NCBI GenBank assembly: GCA_039621445.1
Contig: CP154954.1
Location: forward strand, 30,818,395 to 30,882,394
From: Euglena gracilis
Taxonomy: Eukaryota > Euglenida > Euglenophyceae > Euglenales
Direction: 5' to 3'
Length of the DNA stretch: 64,000 nucleotides
The notes under the pieces are model-generated. The model did no database searches. It saw only the letters and a program-made list of their open reading frames with translations, and was not told where the DNA came from. Position numbers and translations under genes: made by a program. This document shows positions 54,580 through 64,000 of this stretch, one piece after another; within the stretch, counting starts at the first letter, position 1; every line of letters starts with the position of its first letter.

Positions 54580-55268
54580 ATCACTCTTAATCCCCCCCGC
54601 CCGAGGGGGGCCATTAAGAGTGATCAGGGGAGGGGTCTAAAGAACATTTTGAGTTATTGATGGAATAGGGTTAGGGTTACGAGTTCGGCCAAACTTTAGG
54701 CCTAACTTATAGACCAGTGTTCGGTGTACAAATCAGGCCTAAAACTACCCCCCCCCCCCTATGTCCAATGACCGGTAACCTCTGTCCTCTGACTGGGGGG
54801 GGTGGTCGTTGGACATGGGTTAGGGGCGAAAGGGGGGGCGGCGGAGGGGGGGGGGGGGTGGTCGTTGGACATGGGGTCAAAAGAAATTTGGTGGGTACCC
54901 AGGTCCCTACCCACCGAAAAATGCCCAAATTTTCCCTTCCGGCGCTTTGCGCCGAAAATTTTGGGCAATTTTGACAAATTTTTGTTCAAAAAGTGTCAAA
55001 AATGGCATTTTGGCCAAATTTTTGGCCAATTTTGGGGCAAAATTTTTCGTCCCGGCGCTAAGCGCCAGGACCAAAAATTTGGTCAAACCTCCGAAAAGGT
55101 GTCCTCTGACCGGGGGGGGGGGTGGTCATTGGACATAGGGGGGTCGTTGGACATAGGGGGGGGGGTAAGCCGAACTCCCAACCCTAGCCCTGTTCCATCA
55201 ATAACATAACAAAATTTGACCCCCCCCTGATCATTCTTTGTGCCCCCGGGGAGCCATTCAGAGTGATG
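54580..55268. mobile_element. Foldback element with telomere-like motifs
   Basis: The left arm ATCACTCTTAAT...ATTAAGAGTGAT is itself a hairpin, as is the right arm TGATCATTCT...ATTCAGAGTGAT. Inside them, TTATTGATGGAATAGGG and TAGGGTTA at 54654-54678 pair with CCCTAGCCCTGTTCCATCAA at 55184-55203. The core has GGCGC hairpins at 54940-54954 and 55053-55066 and G runs. Related sequence continues at 55370-55620 with TTAGGCCTAA blocks and CCTAACCCTAACCC. No transposase. Confidence 0.6.
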
Positions 55269-55369
55269 CTGCCAGATATATTGTGTGACATATTTGGCAG
55301 CCAGTGACTTGACGACTCCCCCCCCCCAGGGGGGGGGGGTCGTTACATCCGTCCGGGGATCAAATTTTG

Positions 55370-55620
55370 GGGTTATCGATGGAATAGGGTCAGGATTGTG
55401 TGTGTGTGTGGCAGAGAGATTTACTTGCTCCCGGGGGGGGGGGCAAGAAAAATCTCCAGGAGGGGGTCAAAAATTTGTTACGTTGTTGATGGAATAAGGC
55501 TAGGGTTGGGGATTTGATCAAACTTTAGGCCTAATTTGTACGCCGAAGACCAATCTGTAAGTTAGGCCCGAAACTAGGCCTAACTCCTAACCCTAACCCA
55601 ACTCCATAGGCCTAATTTTA
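55370..55620. repeat. Repeat related to the 54.6 kb foldback
   Basis: Shares TCGATGGAATAGGG/TTGATGGAATAAGG and the CAAACTTTAGGCCTAA block. CCTAACCCTAACCCAAC at 55593-55610 gives two perfect CCCTAA telomere-type units. The rest of 55620-56380 shows no gene. Confidence 0.5.
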
Positions 55621-56380
55621 CACGACCGCCCTGGATATACTAGCCACCCTGGGCAAATAAATCTTGTTGCCATATGTACACATATAGATACACATGATAA
55701 TATGCACATGCATACTCATTTAATATAAACACGTAGACTGGGAGTCAAACAACTTCAAAGCAGGTATTAATGCAAAAAAATGATCAGACCCGAAAAAATG
55801 TGCTCTACGACCTTGTCTCAGCCAGACACCATGAAACCTCAGAGACTGGCTGGATCCTGGGGGGATGGGATGGCAGTTGCTTGACAACCGGGGGGGGGGG
55901 GGTCCTTGAGCTCAGAGGCTGGAAAATCTGGCTGGAAAACCCACGGTAGAAAAGCGTCAGCTGGGATCGACAGGGTACAAAAAAAAACTGAAACTGTGAC
56001 AACTCCAGAGAATGATGCATAAAAAAATCAAATTTTGAGATTATTTCCAACCCATTTCTGCCACGTTCATCACACTTTGGCACTCAGCGAGGTAAACTTT
56101 AGGCGGGAAAGGAAATTAAGTTTTGTCGATGGGGCGAGAGGAGTCCAGGGCGGGGAACAGGCAGATGCCTGGCAGAACCCAATGGGATCCCCTGGGCTGA
56201 AGCGACCCACTGTTTGCCCCTGTTTAGCCGGCTCTGATCGAAACCGCAGAATTTGCGGACCCTGCGCTTTGCGACGGTCCCCACAACAAACCCCGGTCTT
56301 CCCCTTAGCCCCCCCCCGGCAAATCCTACAGCGAGAATGGTTCTGTGTCCCGCCACCGTTGGGGGGACAGAGGGGCACAC

Positions 56381-56449
56381 CTCCCGCGACCGGAGTGGCA
56401 GAGGGAGCGGCGGGCTTCACCGCCACGTGCGTCACGGTCACCGCCGGGG
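56381..56449 (-). CDS. Candidate exon, possibly helicase N-terminal region
   Basis: Acceptor CGCTGCGCCAG; frame PAVTVTHVAVKPAAPSATPV, AG; donor GGAG|GTGTGC of the same type as the helicase gene. GC3-rich in this frame. Its phase does not fit directly with the exon at 53.7 kb, so an exon between them would be needed. Confidence 0.45.
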
Positions 56450-57521
56450 CTGGCGCAGCGGCCGCCGGAGGCAGACGCCTCGGATGTCACTCCTCGGATG
56501 CCTCAGATGGACAGCACGTCATGGAAGCTCCAGTCCCCGGAAGCTCAAAGGCACGCGAAACCCCCTTTTGAATACTATTAATCTTTCGTTAACTAAAACT
56601 TTGCGTAAAAAATCTGCACACTAAAAAAAAACTAATATAATTGTAAGAATACAATATCTAAAATGTATAAACCCTTCTCCACAACCACTGATGTTTAATA
56701 AAAAAAATAATACGGGGGGGGACTTGGACTTAAATAAAATGGCTCAAAAAATTGAAGCTGCAAGAAAATTGGCTGCCTTGGCCAAAACAGTAGAAAAAAG
56801 TTAAAGCGTCAGACTTAGGCGGCCTATCTCGCACTTAGCTTTGAAACTGGCTGGGAAATTGTGCCGATGCGCAATGTCCCAAAAAAAAGTTCTGCATTTC
56901 AACACCGAGGCCTGACGTCCAGGACAATCCGAATTTGTCTGTCCCTACAGCCCCAAGGCCTGGGTGCAAAAGCAATGACTTAGAACTCTACAGTCTGCAG
57001 ACACAGGGCTCCCAGGCCAATGGGCACACTGGTGTTCAATGAAATTTAAGAGTTCCATTGCGCAAATGCGCATTGGACATACAAATTTTTTTGAATTTTA
57101 ACCAGCGCGCAAATGGCAATGTAACTGCTTGAAACGCATCGCACGACGCAGGGAGAGAACGGCCGTGGTTGAGTATGAACACAGAGTATAGAGCTATAAA
57201 ACCCCAAATTAGGAATCACCTCCAATCAGCATCAGTTTCATTAACACCATGGGAAAAAATGTTGGAATTGTTCGAAAAAATTGTGGGTGAATTTGGAGGC
57301 CTCGGTCAAAATTATAGGAAAAAATTGGAATGATTTTGTTCCGCCTGACGTGTCCATCCCAATGCAATCCATTCCCCTTCCCCCCGCACCGACCGTGGCC
57401 CCCAACAGGAGCGCCCCTTCCAGCAGCCCCTTTCCGATGCCGTTCCCCATCCCCCCCTGTACGGGCCTGGCCCACGGCGCCACTGTGCTACCAAGCCCCC
57501 CCCCCCATGTGGCGGCAGGAC

Positions 57522-57644
57522 TCCGAGGCCGCCGAGGCGCCTGGGCGGCGGTGGGGCGGGGCCGGCGGCCTGCCCCTTCGGCTTCGGCTTTGGCTTCGGC
57601 TTCGGGGCGGCGTCCGGGGCGGGCGGGGCGGCGGGCGGCCCCAC
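57522..57644 (-). CDS. Candidate proline/lysine-rich exon
   Basis: After CCCTGCGCAG, VGPPAAPPAPDAAPKPKPKP, KPKGQAAGPAPPPPRRLGGL, G; donor GGA|GTCCTG. PKPKPKPKPK is encoded by CCGAAG repeats. Probably a disordered linker. Confidence 0.45.
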
Positions 57645-58054
57645 CTGCGCAGGGCCCCAAACTCCGTTGGCAGGAGCCCCCGACGGCACACGGCACACAG
57701 TTTGGGGGGTGGCCGGCGGAGGTGGCCACCCCACAGGCCTTGGGTCGGTGGCGTTGGGGGGACCATATGCGCCCCGCGCCTCAACGGACGGGCATCGCCC
57801 AGCGGCTGCTGAGAGGTGCGGCCATCCGTACATGGGGCTCGGGCTGGCGGGGGTGGCGGGGGAGTTCAAATCAAAATTCCATTAGATGGGGCATTTCAAG
57901 GGCTTCAATTTAGGTCTCCGGACTTTTTACTAAGTTTTGCTTCGTTTTCGAGCAATTTGGCATTTCGCGATTTTTGTGCCCCCCCCACACAACGGCCACC
58001 CAAAATGGCCGAAAAATGGCCGTTTCTCGTCTGCGGGCGGGGTACGCCGTAAAA

Positions 58055-58512
58055 CCCCCCCCCAAAAATAAGACCCCCCCAAAAAATAAGACCCCCCCCA
58101 AAAATAAGACCCCCCCTGGGCCGATCGAGCAAAAATCCAAAAATAAGACCCCCCCCATAAATAAGACCCCCCCTGACGGCGCGAAGCGCCGGGGACGGTG
58201 AAAATTTTCCCTGAGAAATTGCCAAAAACCCAAATTTCACACACAAAAATGATGAAATTTCAAAAAATTTCAGATCCTTGAAGTGCAAAAAACATGCTAA
58301 ATGTCAACTGACACAAATTTACACATGGCGCGAAGCGCCGAAGGAAAATTTTTAATGTTTTTGGGAACCTGAAAAATGATGTTTTTTTCGGGCCCGGGTC
58401 GGTCAAGAAAAAATCCAAAAATAAGACCCCCCCCAAAAATAAGACCCCCCCTGGAGGTTTCCAGCAACGGACCCAAAAATAAGACCCGGGTCTTATTTTT
58501 GGGGGGGGGGTT
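58055..58512. repeat. AATAAGACCCC-type repeat, family E (two units)
   Basis: Six or more AAAAATAAGACCCCC units, with CGGCGCGAAGCGCCGG at 58177-58192 and GGCGCGAAGCGCCG at 58327-58340, and GGTTTCCAGCAACGGACCC near the end. The last 50 bp form an AATAAGACCC/GGGTCTTATT palindrome. Confidence 0.7.
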
Positions 58513-58544
58513 TACGCCATCCGACACACAGCCCCAAGGCACAC

Positions 58545-58693
58545 CGCAGGGGAGGGGCCAGTGGGGGACGAGCCGGTGGTCGGGGCGGGGGGCGGCGGCG
58601 TGCTCCCTGGCAGACCGCCCCTCCGGGGGTGTTCCGGCGGTCGTGCCTCGCACCTTCCAGTCCTGTGAACCCTGGCGGCGGGAATTCGAACAT
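58545..58693 (-). CDS. Candidate exon, frame uncertain
   Basis: Acceptor CACCCTGTGGGTCAG and donor CTGCG|GTGTGC fit the local splice pattern. Two frames are open: MFEFPPPGFTGLEGARHDRR in one and CSNSRRQGSQDWKVRGTTAG in the other, the second with better GC3. Confidence 0.45.
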
Positions 58694-59039
58694 CTGACCC
58701 ACAGGGTGACGTGATGCATGGGCCAGCGATGCCGGGCAGAGTTCCATCCAAAAGAATCCAGAGAAACACAAAATAAAGCAAAGGACCAGGAGTAGCCAGC
58801 ATTTCCCTCCAAACCTTCAATCCTTTTTAAACAGAAAGAAACCAAATATGTATGTCACACAGCTGGACAAAACGTTCAAAAAAACTTCTTACCGCAAATA
58901 CGGAAACCTACTTATGGAGAAAAGGGCAAGAGCTGAGATATCTTTCTCCGAATTCCTATTTCAGTTGTTTCCAGTTTCCTCGGCAACTCACAACAATTTG
59001 GAACCCCCTATCTAATGACCACAATGTTCCTCACTGACT

Positions 59040-59420
59040 GGGGGGGGGGGGTGTTAACCCCCCCCAAATAATGCCCCTGGGATATTATTTTTTGCCCAAA
59101 GCCCAACGGGGGGATATTATTGGCATGGGTAATGGCTCCCCAAATTTTTTTCCGAAATTTTTCGATTTTACCCAGAATAGTACCCAAACCCCCCCTTTGG
59201 GGTCGTTGCATTTTTGGAGACCCTGAAAAATCGATTTTTGTGTAATTTATTGTCAGATATTATGATTTTAACCCACATTTTCAGGGCAAAAGCCAGGTAG
59301 TCAGCCCGAAATTGGAGGGGGGGGTGTATTAACTCAGCAAGCGAAGTCGGACCCCGAGGGGGGGGGATAATTTGGGGGGGGGGCGGGTGTATGGTATTAT
59401 TTGGGAGGAGGGTTTACACA
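59040..59420. repeat. G-run repeat with ATAATGCCCC/GGATATTATT units
   Basis: Alternating C- and G-run blocks with AAATAATGCCCCTGGGATATT and GGGGGGATAATTTGGGGG. Resembles the other G-run mini-repeats in build but with a different A/T word. Non-coding. Confidence 0.5.
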
Positions 59421-59990
59421 AGGGAGGCGAGGGGACCCCCCCTTGTCAAAAGAGGCCTAAGGGGGTCAGCAAAGTTGGCCATAGGTGAGGGTATATGGCC
59501 ATTCAGGCTGCTTTTGGGCCTTTTTTTCGCTTTTTAAAAAAAATCATCACCTCTGCCACTTTTGGCCATTTTTTGAAATTCTTTGATTGGCAATTTATAG
59601 CCAACGTATACGCAGCTTTGGCCATCCACTTTATTGCAAACTTGCACAAAGCAGCCACTTTTGGGATTTGCACCAAGTTTAGCCATTTCGGTATTTTGTA
59701 ACAATTTTGGGGTATCATCCTGTCTCTCTCGTGAAAAAGCAAAAAGAATAAAAAAAATCACACAAATCTTCCCATACTCATGGAACCAATATTGCATCTA
59801 AAAGATCGCATCGTTGACCGGGGGCTGGGGGTTCTTTGGTCGCTGAATGACAGGGGGGCACAAAAATCAAACAGGATGACAGGTTCCTCATAATTTTTGT
59901 TCATTACCTCCGCACACCAAAAAAACAACAACAAGGCAAGGCGTTGGGTTGAAGAGGCGGCCTATCCGCGCCAGCCTCCGGTGCTGACAC

Positions 59991-60047
59991 GTCCGCCTTC
60001 TTGCGCCGCTCCCGCTGGCCCTTCACCTCGTGCGCTTCTGTGGTGGG
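59991..60047 (-). CDS. Candidate exon with HEVKGQRERRKKA module
   Basis: Acceptor TCCTCCTTACAG, donor GGAC|GTGTCA; reads PTTEAHEVKGQRERRKKAD. In phase with the exon at 60510-60653 and carries the same 13-residue module, an exon duplication. Confidence 0.6.
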
Positions 60048-60509
60048 CTGTAAGGAGGAACCACGAGAGAGAGGGCGGTGGACACACCCGCACACACCCA
60101 CACACCGAGCTCGAGACACACCATAGATCCCTCTCCTCAAATAAGCCCCGGGTCATATTTCTGGGTCCGTTGGTGAGGGAACTTATAATTTGTGCGGACA
60201 AAAGAATCCCAAAAACACATAAGAAATATTGTGCCTGCACAAAATGATGTTAATTTGAGATTCACATGATTGTTCGTGTGAAATTTGAGATTTCACACGA
60301 GATTTCACATTTCGCATGATTTTTGGATCTGGAAAATACCAAGAAAGAAATTTCAGCATTTCGTGGCTAAAAATAAAGATTTTCAGCACTTCTTGAGGGG
60401 GTTTCACCGCCCTGGCACCTCGCGCCATCAGAGGGGGTCTTAAATGTTGGGGTCTCCTCCTTGCACTTTCTGCTGAGTTGGCAAGGGGGGTGTTGGAATT
60501 GGGGGTCAC

Positions 60510-60653
60510 CTGTGGGGTGTCCGGCAGCGGCTGGGTTGGAGATGGCCCCGGCGGCGGCTCCGGCGGCGGCGTGGAGGCGTCCACCGGGGCCCCGCCGGCC
60601 TTCTTGCGCCGGTCCCGCTGCCCCTTCACCTCGTGGTCCATGCCGGGGCGACG
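60510..60653 (-). CDS. Candidate exon with HEVKGQRDRRKKA module
   Basis: Acceptor GTTGCTTGCAG, donor ACAG|GTGACC; reads RRPGMDHEVKGQRDRRKKAG, GAPVDASTPPPEPPPGPSPT, QPLPDTPQ. 48 codons, GC3-rich. Basic and proline-rich, perhaps near the N-terminus of the helicase gene or of a separate gene. Confidence 0.6.
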
Positions 60654-62891
60654 CTGCAAGCAACGCGGCGGAAAGGTCGCAGGCGGAGAACGATGCCGTG
60701 GCTGCACATGCTGCACGGAGGAGTTCACCGCGACAACCCGCGGCCGATGGGGAGAAGCAATCCGACGGGTTCGAGAAAGGGCAGGGGATCGCCCTCCGGT
60801 CCAGAAGGGGGGTGGGGAACACCCCCCCACCACCTAAACAATGGCAGTCTGAAAATTTTGCACCGGGCCGAAATTTTTGACCCCCAAACGGCCAAAAAAT
60901 GCCATTTTGGGAACTTTTTGGGCTAAAATTTGTCAAAATGCAAAAAAATTCGGCACGAAGTACTAAAAGGAAATTTTTGACGTTTGGGGGGTCCCTGCAC
61001 CCCCCGGGGTCGTTACGGGCCCCCTCTGGTCCAGGAGGGGGGCAGCCCCCCCACCTAAACCCCGTACACCCTGTTTATATCGAACCTGGGGAGGGGCACG
61101 GGCCAAGGTGCCTGGCGGGGCCGAACCACGGCGGCCCACCGCAGTGCTTCGGCAGTGCAGCACAGCAGACGCATTGTTGAACGGTGCAGGTTTTCTAAAC
61201 AGCGAACGATTCAGCAGCTGCTGGCTTTTTCTTGAAAAGGGCCAGGACCTCAAGCTACTTTCCTGGCAAGCTGAATCCATCCGGCATGACCTTCCAGATC
61301 AGCCAAGGTGTAAAATTGAGCCTGGTTTTGACAGGGAGGGGGGGTCGCTCGGTGTCGCAGTTCGACATGAACAATGACCGGAAATGAAACTGATCTCCCG
61401 TTGGAGTGACGGCGGGGAGTGTGGTAGAATGGCGTCGGGGCCATTGGGCACACTACTTCAATGAAACAGGGCACGGTCTCGTTGTGTGTAACTCCACCCT
61501 GACAGCCCATATTTGCTGCGGAACAGGGAGAGTTGACCAACCCTGGGGGGCCTCGGACTGCCCTGGGGTGCCTGCCCAAGCAGGGACCAACCCCCCCTCC
61601 CCCCGGTTGTACCTGCCTGTGGCCAAAAAAAAAAAAACAGAGCGAATTGGCCATTTTCTGAGCTTCTAGCACCTTTGGTAGGGTGCATGGCCGAGTGCCT
61701 GGAGCACCAGCTTAAATTTTTTTTAAAAAATGAAAATAAACAATAATTTTCAAAAATTTGGGTGACATTTTTTCATTTCATCTTATGTCAGGTTGGCAAA
61801 CCTGTTTGAAGGTGAAATGTAATTGTGCAGTCAAAAATAAAATATTTTTGAAAAGAATTCGCCGGAAGGAAAAAGGGCTCAATTTGTGCGTGTTTCAGCT
61901 CTCGATGCTAAACCCTCCCTGTGTTATTTACCCAAGCCAAGCGGACCCAACAGCCCGGGGGGGGTCAAATCCCATGCTTGGGATCACTTGCCACGTAACT
62001 GGATGAATTCTCGAGACACTCTATCATCATTGGACATCGCCTCGAGAATTGTGTGTTTTCGACATGTCCCAACCACTTTGTCAGATGAAGAAGACATTTT
62101 TTGTGGGGAAAGCATTCCTCATGATAATGCATTTTTGAACCCAGAAAAAATTCCTGGGGGGTCAGGATGGCCCAGCAGAGGAGGTGGTCAACTTTGGAGG
62201 GGTCAAGTTGGGCCGAACAGCCCGGGGGGTTAATAATCGGGAGGGTCAATAACATGGGGGGGGGGGTAACTATGGTTGAATTCTACAGCGACGAGTCAAA
62301 ACGCCACAGCTGCCGCTTATTGTGGCGTTTCTGGTATTTGCAGTTTGAGACACACCAAGAAATGGGCAAAAGCTGCCAAGTGGATCAGCAGCGGAGCATT
62401 GTGCCAAGTGTCAGCGGCGGTCAGGCACAAAAGCACACTCGTCCAAAAATACGTCGCCGGCGCCCTGCAGTTCAGTGCGAAGCTTTCCGGGCTGAACATG
62501 GGCTGAACCGATGGGGAAACGCTTCTTCCGGACACCGGGAAAATTTTGGCTGTAACTGTTAACCCATTTGAATTTCAGGTGATTTGTTGACATGAAATTC
62601 TGGATGGTTACCAGCCCCCATTGTGCTCAAGGACTACTTCAGCATCTCCTCTGGACATTTTCCCAGTTTCTTGTGTACGGGTTCAATTTCATCGATTTCT
62701 GTGATTGCGAGGTGGGATCCGTTGCATTGTGATTTTCAAAAGCCCTGTCTCTGAGCCCTTTCTTCCAGAAACTGTGTATTACGCCTCGTGGATCGGGGCT
62801 CATTGAGGAGCTTCATGTATGTATTAGGGTATCCATCTCAAAACACGCACTGGTTTCTGAAGGAGAAGCTGTGATTCTTTTCCCTTGAACC
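60654..62891. other. No gene assigned
   Basis: A minus-strand block at 61090-61174 (MRLLCCTAEALRWAAVVRP before a GTTCGA donor) could be a first exon but has no support beyond an ATG and GC3. A tRNA-like GGCCGAGTGCCTGGAG at 61689 has no matching 3' half. The rest is short repeats with G/C runs. Confidence 0.35.
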
Positions 62892-63628
62892 CAGGGGGGG
62901 GGAAATGCGCTGGGCGGCCCTCGGAAAAAATGCGCAAAAATGCGCAAAAAAATGCGCCGAGTTTGAACATTCCTAAGGGAAAAAGGACTTAGAAAAATTT
63001 CCAACAATGAGCCCAAAATTAAACCAAAATCACCAAAAACAGCTGAAATGAAGGCATTTTTGGTCAAAAAAAAAATGCATGAGCAAGGCGTCACTCTCTG
63101 TTCACCATAACCAACAATGTCAGCCCTCGTGCCCCGTACTTGTGACCAGGGGAGAAGGATTTGATGCGGGGTCTCTGAAAACCCTAGTGTCCTCATCATC
63201 ATTGGATGAGTACCCACACCTCATCACCCAAAGGTTTTTTCTTGAATATGGACAAAATGCCTCCAAAAAGTGTAAAAAAAGGTGGGGAAATGGGAAAAAA
63301 GCACAAAAAAATGCGCAAAAAAATTCTTTCAAAAAGGGGCAGAATAGAGCACAAATCAAACAACATAACTCAGTGTCAATGCAACGTTGGTCAAGGAGCA
63401 ATTTGATAATATACAATCAAAATAAAATAAAAACCAAAATGAAACTGCAACGTATAAAAAAAGTCGTAAATTCTTAAGACGCAAAAAATGCGCGAAAAAA
63501 AATCGAAAAAAATGCGCAAAAAATGCGAAAAAAATGCGCAAACATGCGCATTTCCCCAAAATCCGGAAAATGCGCAAAAAATGTGCAAAAATGCGAAAAA
63601 ATGCGAAACGCATTCCCCCCCCCCCCCT
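62892..63628. mobile_element. hAT-like non-autonomous element, family B copy 2
   Basis: Ends CAGGGGGGGGGAAATGCGC and CGCATTCCCC...CCTG; the 7-mer TTGAACC flanks both ends (62885-62891 and 63629-63635). The left 350 bp is nearly identical to 19177-19912 and the right end again carries AAAAATGCGC blocks. The middle differs, so it is a diverged or gene-converted copy. Confidence 0.8.
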
Positions 63629-63635
63629 GTTGAAC

Positions 63636-64000
63636 CTGAACACCTCTCAACTGTGTTGACAGTTGGAAAAGAATTTAGGGGTTAGTCATTGTCCCCTTTT
63701 TCTCCATCTCCGGATTGCAGAACCCTAGGGAGACTTGTTTGCCAGAAAATCTGGATGAAATTTCAGCCTTCCAATATTTTTCCCCAGCGAGTTTGTGTCC
63801 GACTTCTTATAATAAATGTCCAAAATCTCTTTCTTTGGTTTACACCGATTCTTGATACAAAGACAAAGAAACTAAAGCAGAAAACCACCGGATGCATCTG
63901 CAAACCAGCGAGAGACAAGGGGGTGGCGATGAGAACCATGGAGGGAAGGGAGGCGATTGGAGAAATCTGACCAACAACAGCAGGCAGCAGGCCAGTCCCA
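63636..64000. other. No gene recognised
   Basis: No family motif or splice-bounded exon on either strand up to the window edge. Confidence 0.4.

Noticed and set aside
61090-61174. Possible first exon beginning MRLLCCTAEALRW
   Set aside because: Only an ATG and a weak GTTCGA donor support it; other frames are open too.
61680-61720. tRNA-like start GGTAGGGTGCATGGCCGAGTG
   Set aside because: No anticodon arm, B box or acceptor complement follows; the sequence turns into oligo-T.
1-64000. CRISPR array or bacterial defence system
   Set aside because: Tandem repeats lack unique spacers of constant length and no cas-like gene is present; the gene structure is eukaryotic.

Overview
The window is nuclear DNA of an intron-rich eukaryote, probably a unicellular alga or other protist; the lineage cannot be fixed from the sequence. 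The reasons are short GC3-rich exons of about 50-220 bp separated by kilobase introns, DIRS- and hAT-type transposons, long satellite and microsatellite arrays, and a SPRY/DExH RNA helicase. No bacterial operon, tRNA or rRNA was seen. Except for the retroelements, all recognisable coding sequence lies on the minus strand. Exons were chained by splice sites and reading phase, not by transcript evidence.

Layout. 1-2.5 kb: dispersed short repeats with G/C runs. 2.5-4.35 kb: a decayed reverse-transcriptase element. 4.53-9.08 kb: a DIRS-like tyrosine-recombinase retrotransposon with gag-like, RT-RNase H, methyltransferase-like and recombinase regions, terminal inverted repeats and an internal complementary region; several frame breaks suggest it is inactive. 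10.5-18.3 kb (minus): exons of an AAA_28-type P-loop NTPase and downstream exons of unknown family, one of them interrupted by a small CAGG-ended transposon. 21.5-26.7 kb (minus): five phase-compatible exons of an unrecognised protein. 27-36 kb: many MITEs around isolated candidate exons. 36-38.5 kb: AT-rich repeats. 38.5-47.3 kb: about 13 copies of a 661-bp satellite. 47.5-60.7 kb (minus): a SPRY-DExH helicase gene whose ten core exons join in frame from a SPRY domain to helicase motifs I and Ia/Ib, with a CGGBP1/BED-like zinc-finger gene nested in one intron. 54.6-63.6 kb: foldback, G-tract and hAT-like non-autonomous elements among candidate N-terminal exons.

The most interesting signal is a family of non-autonomous hAT-like elements (ends CAGG...CCTG, 7-8 bp target duplications, G/C-run cores) placed in or against exons. 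One sits inside an open exon with exact 8-bp duplications, and splice-site dinucleotides in its terminal repeats would remove the core and keep the reading frame. This looks like intron birth by a transposon (an introner). Helicase motifs II-VI were not found in the window, so that gene either continues through exons I could not recognise or is truncated.
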